From positions 44,202-108,201 of the forward strand of contig CALCJM010000060.1 of assembly GCA_937967505.1 (NCBI GenBank): a stretch of 64,000 bases of DNA, in the 5' to 3' direction. Made by a program: the position numbers and the translations under genes. Below are positions 17,760 to 28,593 of the stretch, in pieces. Source of the DNA: an uncultured Pirellulaceae bacterium. GTDB lineage: Bacteria > Planctomycetota > Planctomycetia > Pirellulales > Pirellulaceae. The stretch's first letter is position 1. Each line of letters starts with the position of its first letter. The notes beneath the pieces were generated by a model, which saw only the letters and a program-made list of their open reading frames with translations, made no database searches and was not told the origin of the DNA.

Positions 17760-18083
17760 TCATTGGACCTGATCTTCCATCATTCGTCGTGCTTGATTGG
17801 CTGCGGTCGTCCATTGGCCATTTCGCGCGTCGGCAATAATGGCCTCAATCCACGCACGCTCATTGCTGGGTATGGCATTGATGTCATCTTGTGACAGCAT
17901 TTCTTCGACCTTGGTCAAGTGCGTTTCATTCCTAGACAGACAGGCGCTATAGAGTGCTTTGGAATACTCGTAGGTCAGCGCACTGACCTTTCCGTAGCCT
18001 TGGTTGAGGTACCACAGGCCAAAGGCCGAGAAAGAAATCGTTAGGAAAAGTATCAACAACGATGCAGATTTTCTTGCGTTCAT
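17760..18083 (-). CDS. Small membrane-anchored protein coupled to DUF1559
   Basis: The 107-aa protein has an N-terminal membrane anchor (SLLILFLTISFSAFGLWYL) and a helical tail with no known motif. Its ATG at 18083 overlaps the stop of the upstream DUF1559 gene in an ATGA arrangement, so translation is coupled. That coupling is the reason to prefer this start over the longer frame back to 18134. The role is unknown, but it is likely a partner of that DUF1559 protein. Confidence 0.75.
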   Translation of the reverse strand: MNARKSASLLILFLTISFSAFGLWYLNQGYGKVSALTYEYSKALYSACLSRNETHLTKVEEMLSQDDINAIPSNERAWIEAIIADARNGQWTTAANQARRMMEDQVQ

Positions 18084-19162
18084 TTCCACTCCTTGATGAC
18101 TTCTCCCTCGTTGATGCTGCTGAGTTCGGCCCACGTGATCAGATCGATACTTTCAGAAATGAAGTGAACAGACCCGTCACCCATGCAAACATTTCCGCCA
18201 CCGGTGTGTTCGGAATACATTTGTCCGACGTGGTAGGTGGGAAAATTGACAGGATGAATAATCGGGAACCCGGTAATGTCCAGTTCACCTCCAGATGGCC
18301 CCATGTGGTACAGCACCAGCGTCGCAGCGCCGTCCGGTCCGTTCTCTGGCGACGAAAAATTTGGGTGAACCGTTGCACCGGGTACCACCCCCACCCAAGT
18401 CTTGTCACTCAAACGGGACGAGTGTTCTCCCAGAAAAATACTTTGCGTTGTGCCGTCGCGCACCTCGGAGATGCGGGTTTTTGAGTTGCGATAGAATGGC
18501 CCGTCCGCAACCCGGGAGACGTCTCCGTGGATTCCAATCGATCTGGTCGTCGATGTGTAGATATCTGTGAAAATCGATCCCGTGCGATCAACTCCGGCCT
18601 CAGATCCCCAAGCGCTTTCCTGCCCGTGACTGGCAACATAGTGAGATCGACCAAGCACGACAGGGGTCGCGCCATCTGGTGAATACGGATTTTTTTCACC
18701 GTCAACAACTGAAAATGGTTGATCGTCTCCTGATGAGGACGGGCATAGAAAAACAGGAATCTGATTCTGGATGATCTCCCGATGCTTTGGGGTCCAGATT
18801 GCAGCGGAAAAATCGATACGTCTGTGAATATTATTGCCTTCGACAAACGGCAACAAATGGGCCCCCCATCCCCATCCTGGCCCCGCGTTCCATGTAACGG
18901 GATCGATATGAACCCCCGCAGGAGCCGTTCCGTCGCGACTTGGTGTGGATGAAAACCCCGGTGGGAAATACCCATGAGCACCTTCATAACCATGCAGCGC
19001 CAGTCCAAGCTGTCGCAGATTGTTCGCACATGATGCTCGCCGGGCCGCCGCACGCACCTGTTGAACCGCCGGTAGCAGCATCCCAACCAAAATACCAACG
19101 ATGGCGATGACCACGAGTAATTCCACCAGCGTAAAGGCCTGTTGTCTACGTCTAAGATTCAT
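18080..19162 (-). CDS. DUF1559 domain protein (3 of 4)
   Basis: The pilin-like N terminus ([16 protein letters not shown]) and the H-X9-DG C terminus (HTGGGNVCMGDG) identify the family. The start is set at ATG 19162, which places the cleavage motif about nine residues in, like the other family members here; in-frame codons upstream reach 19198. It is divergent from the MntR-like regulator gene, and the two share a 133-bp intergenic region with two GTAGC-N4-GCTAC palindromes, so it may be under the same control. Confidence 0.9.
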   Translation of the reverse strand: MNLRRRQQAFTLVELLVVIAIVGILVGMLLPAVQQVRAAARRASCANNLRQLGLALHGYEGAHGYFPPGFSSTPSRDGTAPAGVHIDPVTWNAGPGWGWGAHLLPFVEGNNIHRRIDFSAAIWTPKHREIIQNQIPVFLCPSSSGDDQPFSVVDGEKNPYSPDGATPVVLGRSHYVASHGQESAWGSEAGVDRTGSIFTDIYTSTTRSIGIHGDVSRVADGPFYRNSKTRISEVRDGTTQSIFLGEHSSRLSDKTWVGVVPGATVHPNFSSPENGPDGAATLVLYHMGPSGGELDITGFPIIHPVNFPTYHVGQMYSEHTGGGNVCMGDGSVHFISESIDLITWAELSSINEGEVIKEWK

Positions 19163-19206
19163 TATTTGTGCACCCATTCCAACAACCTGCCAAAACAACC
19201 TGCCCC

Positions 19207-19248
19207 ATCGGTAGCCACTGCTACCGATTAAAATGTAGCGTTTGCTAC
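19207..19248. promoter_or_regulatory. Tandem palindromic operator, MntR-box-like
   Basis: Two palindromes with the same geometry lie side by side. The perfect one at 19207-19228 has core GGTAGC-N4-GCTACC extended by AT/CG on both sides. The second, at 19235-19248, is GTAGC-N4-GCTAC. The second overlaps the -35 of the regulator gene. The shape matches the known E. coli MntR box (CATAGC-N4-GCTATG), which supports binding by the adjacent MntR/DtxR-type protein. Confidence 0.75.
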
Positions 19249-19269
19249 GGATGGCGACAAGTGTATAAT
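19242..19269 (+). promoter_or_regulatory. Sigma-70-type promoter of the MntR-like gene
   Basis: A -35 hexamer TTGCTA (19242-19247) and a perfect -10 TATAAT (19264-19269) are spaced by 16 bp. Transcription would start near 19277, about 20 bases before the ATG. The -35 overlaps the second operator palindrome, which fits autorepression. Confidence 0.7.
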
Positions 19270-19295
19270 CTGGAATTATTCAGCGAGAGGAATCC

Positions 19296-19739
19296 ATGAA
19301 AAAAGAGATCAAGGCACGTGCGGTTGCTTATGCGCGAACGCGCGATCACCACGCTAATGAAACGGCCGAAGACTATGTCGAGGCTGTAGCGGATATTATT
19401 GCGGAACTGGGTGAATGTAGAGTCCTTGATTTGGCAGGGCATTTCAGCGTGAGTCACGTGACGGTTTCGCGCATCGTGAAGCGTCTACAGGAGGAGCAAC
19501 TATTGCTCTCGCAACCATACCGGCCTGTCGAACTGACGCCGAAGGGGGCCAAGCTTGCGAAACGTGTGCGGGAGCGGCATCACGTGGTGCTGAATTTCCT
19601 GATCGCGATCGGCGTCGATAAGCGTAATGCCGAAATCGATAGTGAGGGGATTGAGCATCATGTCGGCCCCAAAACCCTCGCAGCGATGAAAAACTTCCTG
19701 AAACGTCCGTCGACATCTCAACCGCCAGAGTGTGACTGA
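19296..19739 (+). CDS. mntR: MntR/DtxR-family metal-dependent regulator
   Basis: This 147-aa protein has the DtxR-type winged helix: E-D-Y-V-E-A-V-A-D-I-I-A, then V-L-D-L-A-G-H-F-S-V-S-H-V-T-V-S-R-I-V-K-R-L and a P-V-E-L-T-P-K-G wing. A dimerisation/metal domain follows, with E-R-H-H-V-V-L-N-F-L and a D-x-E-G-I-E-H-H-V-G motif holding the usual metal-ligand positions. Its length matches short MntR proteins that lack the SH3 domain. These proteins repress or activate transport genes when loaded with Mn(II). The ATG is set by an AGAGG at 19285-19289. The two palindromes upstream suggest autoregulation. No Mn transporter is in the window. Confidence 0.85.
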   Translation: MKKEIKARAVAYARTRDHHANETAEDYVEAVADIIAELGECRVLDLAGHFSVSHVTVSRIVKRLQEEQLLLSQPYRPVELTPKGAKLAKRVRERHHVVLNFLIAIGVDKRNAEIDSEGIEHHVGPKTLAAMKNFLKRPSTSQPPECD

Positions 19740-19958
19740 TCAACAAAAACAACATTTTGATGGGGTTAATGACGGCTTCAAAAAGTAATCGCCAGCAAGG
19801 AACAAGCCATCTCGCTGCACCACCATAAATAACTAATTTATCAGTTGAACTAACCGCAGGGCACAATTAGATTGACGATTTCCGTCATTGCATTAATCGC
19901 GCTGCTGCACAAAAACGTGCGGTTACCCAGCCGACCTCTCTGCCCACTGGAATAAGTC

Positions 19959-22880
19959 ATGATATTTTCACCCCAACGCACTCGCATGTCTCGACAAGGC
20001 CAAACCGGATGTCTGCGTGTCGAAAATTTGGAAGAGCGCATGATGTTGTCCACCGTGCAAATCTTCGCTGCGGGAACAGAGAACACCGAAACGATGCAGC
20101 TTCAGATTGACGGGGACATCGTGGAGACCTGGAACAACATTGGCGGCAACGGGTTCGCAGGGCAATACCGGACGTTCACCTACAACACCTCCGCCAATCT
20201 CACCGCCAGTCAGGTTCGGATTGTGATGCCAACGGACGTGTTCGATGCCTCCCGGAACATCGACGAGAACCTGCGTATCGATGCGATCGTGATCGACGGC
20301 GTCCGTTTTGAAACGGAGGCCCCGTCCACTTTCTCCACCGGCACGTGGCAACCGGCAGACGGGATCGTACCGGGCAACCGGCAAAGCGAGTATCTTCACG
20401 CTGCCGGATACTTTCAGTTTGCAGGTGGCAACAGCAGCACCACCAATATTACTGTCAATGCGCGTGGTGCCGACGGCAGCGAATCATTCGCGTTACAAAT
20501 TAATGGCGTCACCGTACGCACCTGGAACAATGTGAGCACCACCACCAGTTCCTACAATCACACAGCCACCGGAAATGTGACGCCTGACCAGATCCGCGTC
20601 GTATTCCTGAACGACGCTTTCGATCAGGCCACTGGTCTGGACCGCAACTTGATCGTGGATGACATTGTTGTTGGTGGCACTCAAATCGAAACCGAAGATC
20701 CGTCGGTCTTTTCCACGGGAACATGGCGGTCACAAGATGGCGTCGTGCCGGGATTCCGTCAAAGCGAAACGCTGCATGCCAACGGCTATTTTCAGTACGG
20801 ATCTTCGACCACGGCCAACGGCGGCAACATCAGCCTTGAACGTAGCAATTACTCCATTGGCGAAGGGGGCGGATCGGTTACCTTGCAGGTCGTCCGGGAA
20901 GACGGTGCTGACGGTACAGTATCGATCAATTACGCGACTCTTGACGGGACCGCGATCGCCGGTCGGGACTACACCGCCAGCAGCGGCACGCTAACCTTCG
21001 CAGACGGAGAAACCTCAAAATCGATCGTGATCCCCATCCTGGACGACCGCTCCAATGAAGGTAACGAATCCTTCAACGTGACGATTGACAATCTGGTCGG
21101 CGATGCAAGGTTGTTGGCCCCGCGTACTGCAACGGTATTAATCGACGACAATGATTCGGTTCAGGCCACCGGCACGGGGTTGCTGGGAGAGTACTTCAAC
21201 AACCGGAATCTGACCAACCGGATCGGCACACGTGTCGATCCGAGGATCGATTTTTCGTGGGGAACAGGGTCACCATTTCCGGGAGTTGGCGTAAACACAT
21301 TTTCAGCGCGCTGGACCGGACAAATCGAGGCCCGTCACAGCGAGCGTTACACATTCAGTACTCTGTCGGACGATGGCGTGAGACTGTGGGTGAACGACTT
21401 GTTGATCATCGACCAGTGGAACGATCATGCTCCCACGACGCACACGGGCCAGATCGATCTGGAGGCTGGCGTGCGGTACAACGTGCGTGTCGAGTATTAT
21501 GAAAATGGTGGCGGGGCGCAGATGCAGCTGGCGTGGCAGAGTGCCAGCCAGAGGTTTCAGGTGGTCCCGCGGAATTTGTTGTACGCCGCCAACGACCCGG
21601 GAGTGTCCGGCGATACGTTGCAGGCCCAGACCGTTGTCAGCGGCCTGAACCAGCCGACATCGATTGAGTTTTCGCCGGATGGCCGCAACATGTACATCAG
21701 TGAGAAAAGCGGTTTGGTGAAAGTTGTGCGAGACGGCAGTTTGCAGTCCACGCCATTCATCGACATTCGTGCTCAGGTCAACGCAGTGCGTGATCGCGGT
21801 TTGTTGGACATCGCGATTCACCCGGATTTCGAAAACCAGCCTTACGTTTATTTGTTGTTCACGTACGATCCTCCCGAAGTATTTAACCACGTCAACGATC
21901 CGTTGGCGGGTCCTGATCGAAAGGGGAACCGGGCGGGGCGACTGATCCGTGTCACCGCCGATGCCAGCACAGGTTATACCCGCGCGGTGGCCGTCAGTGA
22001 GGTCGTGCTGTTGGGCAAAAACAGCACGTGGGATAATTTCAATGCCTTTGTCAACAGCACCGATGATTTTAACGAACCACCGGCCGGCATTCGCTCCGAC
22101 GGTTCCAATATTCGTGACTTCATCGCCTCAGATAGCGAATCACACACGATCGGTGCGGTAGAATTTGCGCTCGATGGTTCCCTGTTTGTCTCGATTGGCG
22201 ACGGCACCAGCTTTAACCGGGTTGATCCGCGTACCGTACGTGTGCAAGACATTGACAATCTGTCGGGAAAGATCCTGCGGATTGACCCCATTACGGGGCA
22301 GGGATTGGCCAGCAATCCGTTCTTCAACGGCAATCGCAACGCCAATCGTTCAAAGGTTTATCAATATGGCTTGCGTAACCCATTCCGGTTAACCGTCGAT
22401 CCTGCGACCGGTGCACTTTACATCGGCGATGTAGGTTGGACACGTTGGGAAGAGGTCAACACCGGTGCGGCAGGGGCAAACTTTGGTTGGCCTTACTTCG
22501 AAGGCGGCAACGGAACTCCGGTTCGAACGCCCTCTTATGAAAACCTCCCCGAGGCACAGGCTTTCTATAACAGCGGTCAGCAAACCACACCTGCGGTGTA
22601 CGGTCTGAGCCACCAGGTGGACGGAATCAACGCGATTGTGATGGGAGACGTTTACCGCGGATCGACCTATCCGGCCGAATTCCAGGGCAGCCTGTTTGTC
22701 AACGATCTGGGGCAGGGGATCGTGCGTGCGGTATCGTTTGACTCCAATGGCAATGTTGATCAAGTCCGCACGTTTACTACCGGTGCACAGATCGTTGTAC
22801 AAATGGTGCAAGGTCCCGATGGCAACATGTATTACGTCGATTTAAATGACAACACGGTTGGTCGCTGGGTGTTTACCTGA
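19959..22880 (+). CDS. Giant secreted protein: carbohydrate-binding, Calx-beta, PA14 and PQQ-type sugar dehydrogenase domains
   Basis: The 973-aa protein opens with the planctomycete surface motif N-L-E-E-R-M-M-L-S (residues 23-31). Two roughly 100-residue repeats follow (about 32-145 and 150-270), each with a W-N-N pattern and ending Q-S-E-x-L-H-A-x-G-Y-F-Q; they resemble calcium-dependent CBM60-type carbohydrate-binding domains. A Calx-beta domain (about 290-395, S-I-N-Y-A-T-x-D-G-T-A) precedes a PA14-type domain (about 405-545, G-L-L-G-E-Y-F-N-N...D-D-G-V-R-L-W-V). The C-terminal 420 residues are a soluble glucose dehydrogenase/HHIP-like propeller (QPTSIEFSPDGR, GLLDIAIHPDF, GLRNPFRLT, NFGWPYFEGG). 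It probably oxidises a polysaccharide-derived sugar at the cell surface. The domain boundaries are by eye. Confidence 0.88.
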   Translation: MIFSPQRTRMSRQGQTGCLRVENLEERMMLSTVQIFAAGTENTETMQLQIDGDIVETWNNIGGNGFAGQYRTFTYNTSANLTASQVRIVMPTDVFDASRNIDENLRIDAIVIDGVRFETEAPSTFSTGTWQPADGIVPGNRQSEYLHAAGYFQFAGGNSSTTNITVNARGADGSESFALQINGVTVRTWNNVSTTTSSYNHTATGNVTPDQIRVVFLNDAFDQATGLDRNLIVDDIVVGGTQIETEDPSVFSTGTWRSQDGVVPGFRQSETLHANGYFQYGSSTTANGGNISLERSNYSIGEGGGSVTLQVVREDGADGTVSINYATLDGTAIAGRDYTASSGTLTFADGETSKSIVIPILDDRSNEGNESFNVTIDNLVGDARLLAPRTATVLIDDNDSVQATGTGLLGEYFNNRNLTNRIGTRVDPRIDFSWGTGSPFPGVGVNTFSARWTGQIEARHSERYTFSTLSDDGVRLWVNDLLIIDQWNDHAPTTHTGQIDLEAGVRYNVRVEYYENGGGAQMQLAWQSASQRFQVVPRNLLYAANDPGVSGDTLQAQTVVSGLNQPTSIEFSPDGRNMYISEKSGLVKVVRDGSLQSTPFIDIRAQVNAVRDRGLLDIAIHPDFENQPYVYLLFTYDPPEVFNHVNDPLAGPDRKGNRAGRLIRVTADASTGYTRAVAVSEVVLLGKNSTWDNFNAFVNSTDDFNEPPAGIRSDGSNIRDFIASDSESHTIGAVEFALDGSLFVSIGDGTSFNRVDPRTVRVQDIDNLSGKILRIDPITGQGLASNPFFNGNRNANRSKVYQYGLRNPFRLTVDPATGALYIGDVGWTRWEEVNTGAAGANFGWPYFEGGNGTPVRTPSYENLPEAQAFYNSGQQTTPAVYGLSHQVDGINAIVMGDVYRGSTYPAEFQGSLFVNDLGQGIVRAVSFDSNGNVDQVRTFTTGAQIVVQMVQGPDGNMYYVDLNDNTVGRWVFT

Positions 22881-23015
22881 TATTTATTGAGGCTCAAAAA
22901 GACGGTTGAACCGCCCCTCGGGTAAAATCGCCATCTGTCATCTGTAAAGCCCCTGTATTGTTGCGGGGGTTGTGGCAGGGATAAAGTCTTGCTGGCGGAG
23001 GGGCTGTCGGCGAGA

Positions 23016-24428
<1,413 letters not shown>

Positions 24429-24545
24429 TGTGCTGAATGCTCCATCGCAAACAACCTGATCGCCATGCGCGATGCTACCGCTGTCTCACCGATACGACAC
24501 TATCGCAAATTTGCATGAAACACGAACCTCTCGTGAAAGCCACCG

Positions 24546-26894
24546 ATGAACGCCACTGAAATTGAAATCTCGGTACGCGGAATGACGTGCGCTGGCTGCG
24601 TCGGGCAGATTCAGTCAATCATTGAAAAACTTCCGGGCGTCACTTCCGCCAATGTCAGTCTGCCGACAGAAAAGGCATTCGTCGCCTATGATGCTGATGT
24701 GATCCCGCCTGAGGATATCGTCCGGGCCATTATTTCGACCGGCTTCCAGGCCAAACTTCCGACCACCGCTGGTCTGGCCACACTCCAGCCTAGCTCCATG
24801 GAGTCTCAACAACAGGCCAGCGCTGACAGGATGCGTACCAGACTGATCGTCGGGATCCTGTTGACGCTGCCGCTGTTTATGCTGGGCATGGGGCGTGACT
24901 TTGGCCTGTGGGGCGCGTGGTCGCATGCGGCCTGGGTGAACTGGCTGATGCTGACACTGGCCACACCGGTCCAGTTTTACGTTGGCTGGCCCTACTACCT
25001 CGGAGCCTTTCATAGCCTGCGCAGCGGATTCGCCAATATGGATGTCCTGGTCGCGATGGGTTCGACGGTGGCCTTTCTCTACAGTGTCGCGGTACTGACA
25101 GGAAAAACAACGGGTTTTACAGAATGGGGATCCCATGTTTATTTTGAAACATCGGCCACCATCATCACGTTGATTCTGGTTGGACGCTGGGTTGAGGTGA
25201 AAGCTCAACGCCAGACTTCGACCGCGCTGCGAAAGCTGATGGAACTCACACCAACGCTGGCGCGCGTGACGCGCGCGGGCCAGGAAATCGAAACACCGAT
25301 TGAACAGGTCTCAATTGGTGATCTTGTCATTGTGCGTCCCGGGGAAAAATTGCCCGTTGACGGGGTGATTGTAGGTGGGGAATCGACAATCGACGAAAGC
25401 ATGATCAGCGGTGAAAGTCTGCCTGTAGACAAACAAGTGGGCGACTCCGTCACCGGCGCCACGATCAACCAGCAGGGGCTGTTGACCGTCGAAGCCACCT
25501 CGCGCGGCCACGATTCGGTGTTGTCGCAGATTATTCGAATGGTCGAACGGGCGCAGTCCGGCAAAGCACCGGTGCAACAGCTGGCTGACAGGATTTCCAA
25601 TGTGTTTGTGCCAATTGTGATTGGCATCGCGTTGTTGGCGTTTGTGGTTTGGTTGCTGGCAGGGGCTGGATTTACCGCAGCACTACTGCGATTGGTTGCC
25701 GTTTTGATCATCTCCTGTCCGTGTGCGATGGGGCTGGCGACGCCGCTGGCCGTGATGGTCGGTATGGGGCGCGGTGCCGAGCATGGGATTTTGTTTAAAT
25801 CAAGTGCAGCGCTACAACGGGTGGGCGAGGTGACACATATTGTATTGGACAAAACGGGCACGGTGACCCAAGGGGAACTGTCCGTCATGGATGTGGAAAT
25901 CTGTCAGGACACAGAAAAAAGTAACGCATTGGTGCCGACCGAGATTTTGCGATTGGCGGCTTCAGCGGAACAGGGTAGCGCTCACCCGGTAGCCCGCGCG
26001 ATCATCCATGCAGCCAACGCACAGGCATTGCCACTGGACCAACTTCAGCAATTTCAGTCGCTGTCAGGGCAGGGGATCAAGGCCACCATCGCGGGCCGGC
26101 AAATCTTGTTGGGAAACCTGCGCCTGATGCGGCATGAGCGGGTTCCGGTTGACGGCATCATCGAACGGGTCGAAGGACTGCAACGGCAGGCAAAAACCAC
26201 GTTGGTGCTGGCGCTGGTTAACGGAGTCAAAGAAATTGACGAAAAAACCGAAACGGATTCTGCGATCGGCCAACCGAAGTACCGGGCTGTTGGGTTGATT
26301 ACCGTTGGCGACACCATCAAGCCCGATTCGGCGGAGGCAGTGAGGATCCTCCGTGCGCGGGGACTGCGGGTGACGTTGATGACGGGCGATAACGTCACAA
26401 CAGGAAACAAAATTGCCCGTCAGGCAGGTATCGAACATGTTCTGGCGGAAGTACTTCCGGATCAGAAAGCGACCAACGTGGCCGATCTTCAATCTTCGGG
26501 GGAGGTCGTTGCGATGGTGGGCGACGGCATTAATGACGCGCCGGCGTTGGCGGTCGCCGATGTCGGTATTGCGATCGGGACTGGCACTGATATCGCAATG
26601 GAGACAGCTGATCTGACTTTGATGCGCGGTGAGCTGACGGGCGTGCCCGACGCGCTGAAACTCTCTCGGGCCACGCTCCGTAATATTAAGCAGAATCTGT
26701 TTTGGGCATTTGCCTATAATGTATTGTTAATTCCGGTGGCCGCTGGCGTGCTGGCCGTGTTTCCTTCGTTGCCGGGCTACTTACGTGAATTACATCCCAT
26801 CACCGCTGCGTTGGCCATGGTCTTTTCCGATCTCGTGATCGTGGTGAATGCCTTGCGGCTGAAACGCTTTCGCTTTGAGGAAACGGTAACTTAG
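24546..26894 (+). CDS. copA: Copper-translocating P1B-type ATPase
   Basis: The 782-aa protein exports Cu(I) across the inner membrane. One N-terminal heavy-metal-associated domain carries G-M-T-C-A-G-C (Cys15, Cys18). Eight membrane helices include the transport site [13 protein letters not shown]. The actuator has M-I-S-G-E-S, the phosphorylation loop L-D-K-T-G-T-V-T, the nucleotide domain A-H-P-V-A-R-A, and the hinge [12 protein letters not shown]. The last helices have the YN and MxxS motifs of Cu(I) pumps ([24 protein letters not shown]). It is full length. No copper chaperone or CueR gene is adjacent. Confidence 0.95.
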   Translation: MNATEIEISVRGMTCAGCVGQIQSIIEKLPGVTSANVSLPTEKAFVAYDADVIPPEDIVRAIISTGFQAKLPTTAGLATLQPSSMESQQQASADRMRTRLIVGILLTLPLFMLGMGRDFGLWGAWSHAAWVNWLMLTLATPVQFYVGWPYYLGAFHSLRSGFANMDVLVAMGSTVAFLYSVAVLTGKTTGFTEWGSHVYFETSATIITLILVGRWVEVKAQRQTSTALRKLMELTPTLARVTRAGQEIETPIEQVSIGDLVIVRPGEKLPVDGVIVGGESTIDESMISGESLPVDKQVGDSVTGATINQQGLLTVEATSRGHDSVLSQIIRMVERAQSGKAPVQQLADRISNVFVPIVIGIALLAFVVWLLAGAGFTAALLRLVAVLIISCPCAMGLATPLAVMVGMGRGAEHGILFKSSAALQRVGEVTHIVLDKTGTVTQGELSVMDVEICQDTEKSNALVPTEILRLAASAEQGSAHPVARAIIHAANAQALPLDQLQQFQSLSGQGIKATIAGRQILLGNLRLMRHERVPVDGIIERVEGLQRQAKTTLVLALVNGVKEIDEKTETDSAIGQPKYRAVGLITVGDTIKPDSAEAVRILRARGLRVTLMTGDNVTTGNKIARQAGIEHVLAEVLPDQKATNVADLQSSGEVVAMVGDGINDAPALAVADVGIAIGTGTDIAMETADLTLMRGELTGVPDALKLSRATLRNIKQNLFWAFAYNVLLIPVAAGVLAVFPSLPGYLRELHPITAALAMVFSDLVIVVNALRLKRFRFEETVT

Positions 26895-26918
26895 ACATTG
26901 GTTTTTTGGCAGAAATGG

Positions 26919-27425
26919 TCATCGCCAGCGACCGCGCGAAACGTTGTTGCCGGCCGCCAACTCCAACAGCTGCTCTATCACTTCTTCAACACGGTTCTCG
27001 CGCGTCTCGGCACGTTTTGCGGAACTGACCCGGTAGGCAAATCCACGTTTCTTTCCCGGTGTCAGTTCGGCCCAGACAGCGCTCGCGCGATCGTTAACCT
27101 CCAACGCAAATTTTAGTTCGTCGGGAATTTCGACGGCGTCCTGATCGCCAATATCGAACTGTATATAGACCGTGTCCCCCAATTTCACATTGCACTTCTT
27201 CTGGATTCGCTTGGGGACCAGCACGTACCACCTGCCACCGGATGGGTGCAGTGCGTTACTGACTCGCACACCGTTGACCGCTCCGTCGATCCGCAGACGC
27301 GGATGTTTATCCAGTGGCAATGCATTGATGATGTCTTGAGGCAAATAAGCGACGGTAAATGGCGTGCGCCCAAACTGGTGTCGTTTGAGTTTGGCGGAAA
27401 ATTCGTAGGTGTACTCTTCTAACAT
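26919..27425 (-). CDS. DUF1905/YdeI (OmpD-associated)-type protein
   Basis: The 168-aa protein has an N-terminal DUF1905-like beta-barrel (YTYEFSAKLKRHQFG...FTVAYLPQDII, RWYVLVPKRIQKKCNVKLGDTVYIQF). A short C-terminal YdeI-type segment follows (ALEVNDRASAVWAELTPGKKRGFAYRVSSAKRAETRENRVEEVIEQL, given only in part as motif context). The family is widespread; a few members are linked to bacteriocin or peptide tolerance, but no reaction is established. ATG 27425 is chosen over TTG 27431. The gene converges on copA with only 24 bp between the stops. Confidence 0.8.
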   Translation of the reverse strand: MLEEYTYEFSAKLKRHQFGRTPFTVAYLPQDIINALPLDKHPRLRIDGAVNGVRVSNALHPSGGRWYVLVPKRIQKKCNVKLGDTVYIQFDIGDQDAVEIPDELKFALEVNDRASAVWAELTPGKKRGFAYRVSSAKRAETRENRVEEVIEQLLELAAGNNVSRGRWR

Positions 27426-27444
27426 GAACAAGCAGTTGGGGTAA

Positions 27445-27551
27445 TTAGGCGACTGGCAGTCAGGAATTTACCATCGGTTAACAACGCTGTCAGCGTCAGA
27501 GCGAAGCTGGCAGTATCGTCAACGGTAGCTTTCAACTGCCAATCGCCTTAA
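27445..27551 (-). repeat. 107-bp interspersed element, copy 2
   Basis: This is the reverse-oriented counterpart of 9310-9416: same length, with ends TTAGGCGACTGGCAG and CTGCCAATCGCCTTAA, and the same internal pairs with scattered substitutions. It fills the gap between two minus-strand genes and supplies the TAA stop codon (27548-27550) of the upstream gene. Confidence 0.85.
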
Positions 27552-28237
27552 CGACGCCCAAACAGGCAACAGCCTGACCTGCGCGGTGCGATGTACTGAA
27601 GGGGGGCCGAGTTATAGATGGGTGCTAGGATGGGCGGAAAGAAGTTGTTGGGAGCGGCGGGTTGCTGCTGGTAGATGTTGACAATGATTGTCGGCGCAAC
27701 CTGTGGTGCAGGCACAGCCTGAACCTCAACCGGTGCAGGTACCGGTTCAACAACGGCTCTCTGGCAGTGTTCGATGACCGGTGCTGAGTAGGCAGGTTGT
27801 GAGATTGCTACAGGGGGCATCGGAAACTGCATTGGCACCAGAGTGGCCGATTGGTCAAACCAGGTGCTGTTGGCAGGTAGTGCGTCTTCGACGATGGTCG
27901 GGTATTCCGCAGTTAATGGAGCGCGAATTGACTCAACGGCGTCAGGCAAATCGGCACTGCCGAAGGTGAAGCTACCCGAACGGACTGCATCCAGCGATGA
28001 AGTATCCGCATTGAGGTCACCAAAGTGGGTCGCGCCGTCAGTTTCGAGCGTCAACGCCGGAGTGCTGGACCGCTCCCCTTCGAGTTTCATTAGCTGTTCC
28101 CTTAATCGCAAAATTTCCTCCTCGCGCTGACTGGATGCGGTACGGTTTTTGTTCGCATCTTGAGCGCGTGTAAACGCGCAGGAGAGTGTCAGGTAGAAAG
28201 CAAACGCGCCGATCAGGCAAGTCGTCAAATTCTTCAT
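27548..28237 (-). CDS. Exported Pro/Ala-rich protein, function unknown
   Basis: No family is recognised. Starting at ATG 28237 (with GGAGCA upstream) the protein has 229 aa. It has a signal peptide (CLIGAFAFYLTLSCAFTRAQ), a short coiled coil (REEEILRLREQLMKLEGE), then a Pro/Val/Ala/Gln-rich low-complexity region (PVPAPVEVQAVPAPQVAP) and a basic tail ending C-C-L-F-G-R-R. The frame is open upstream to 28444 but that part is not needed. The stop codon lies inside a 107-bp repeat, so the native C terminus may have been replaced. Probably a periplasmic or surface protein. Confidence 0.7.
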   Translation of the reverse strand: MKNLTTCLIGAFAFYLTLSCAFTRAQDANKNRTASSQREEEILRLREQLMKLEGERSSTPALTLETDGATHFGDLNADTSSLDAVRSGSFTFGSADLPDAVESIRAPLTAEYPTIVEDALPANSTWFDQSATLVPMQFPMPPVAISQPAYSAPVIEHCQRAVVEPVPAPVEVQAVPAPQVAPTIIVNIYQQQPAAPNNFFPPILAPIYNSAPLQYIAPRRSGCCLFGRR

Positions 28238-28593
28238 TTCAAGATGCTCCGATATCAAAGAGGTGAATCCAACATGACAGAGAATCAGAATAGCAAAAAC
28301 CGCACGCTTTTGTGGGAAAAAACAAACTATCGTTGGAAAATGCTGCGTCATCAGAATGGTCTTTGGCTGGCGTAAGGGCACGGATATTCGCAAAATCAAG
28401 AGGTGGCATCGCCCCTCCGTATGCTGCAAGACCGCGCAGCGCACAGGACCGCCCAGGAAAGAGCGCTAACCGATTCTGCATGCGCAGACACATGAAATCT
28501 TGCAAAAGTCATCTGCATTTTCGGGCTGTGGTGGCTGCCGGAATTCTGTAAGCTTACACCCTCACCGCGTTGCATTATAACTTTAGGATCTCC

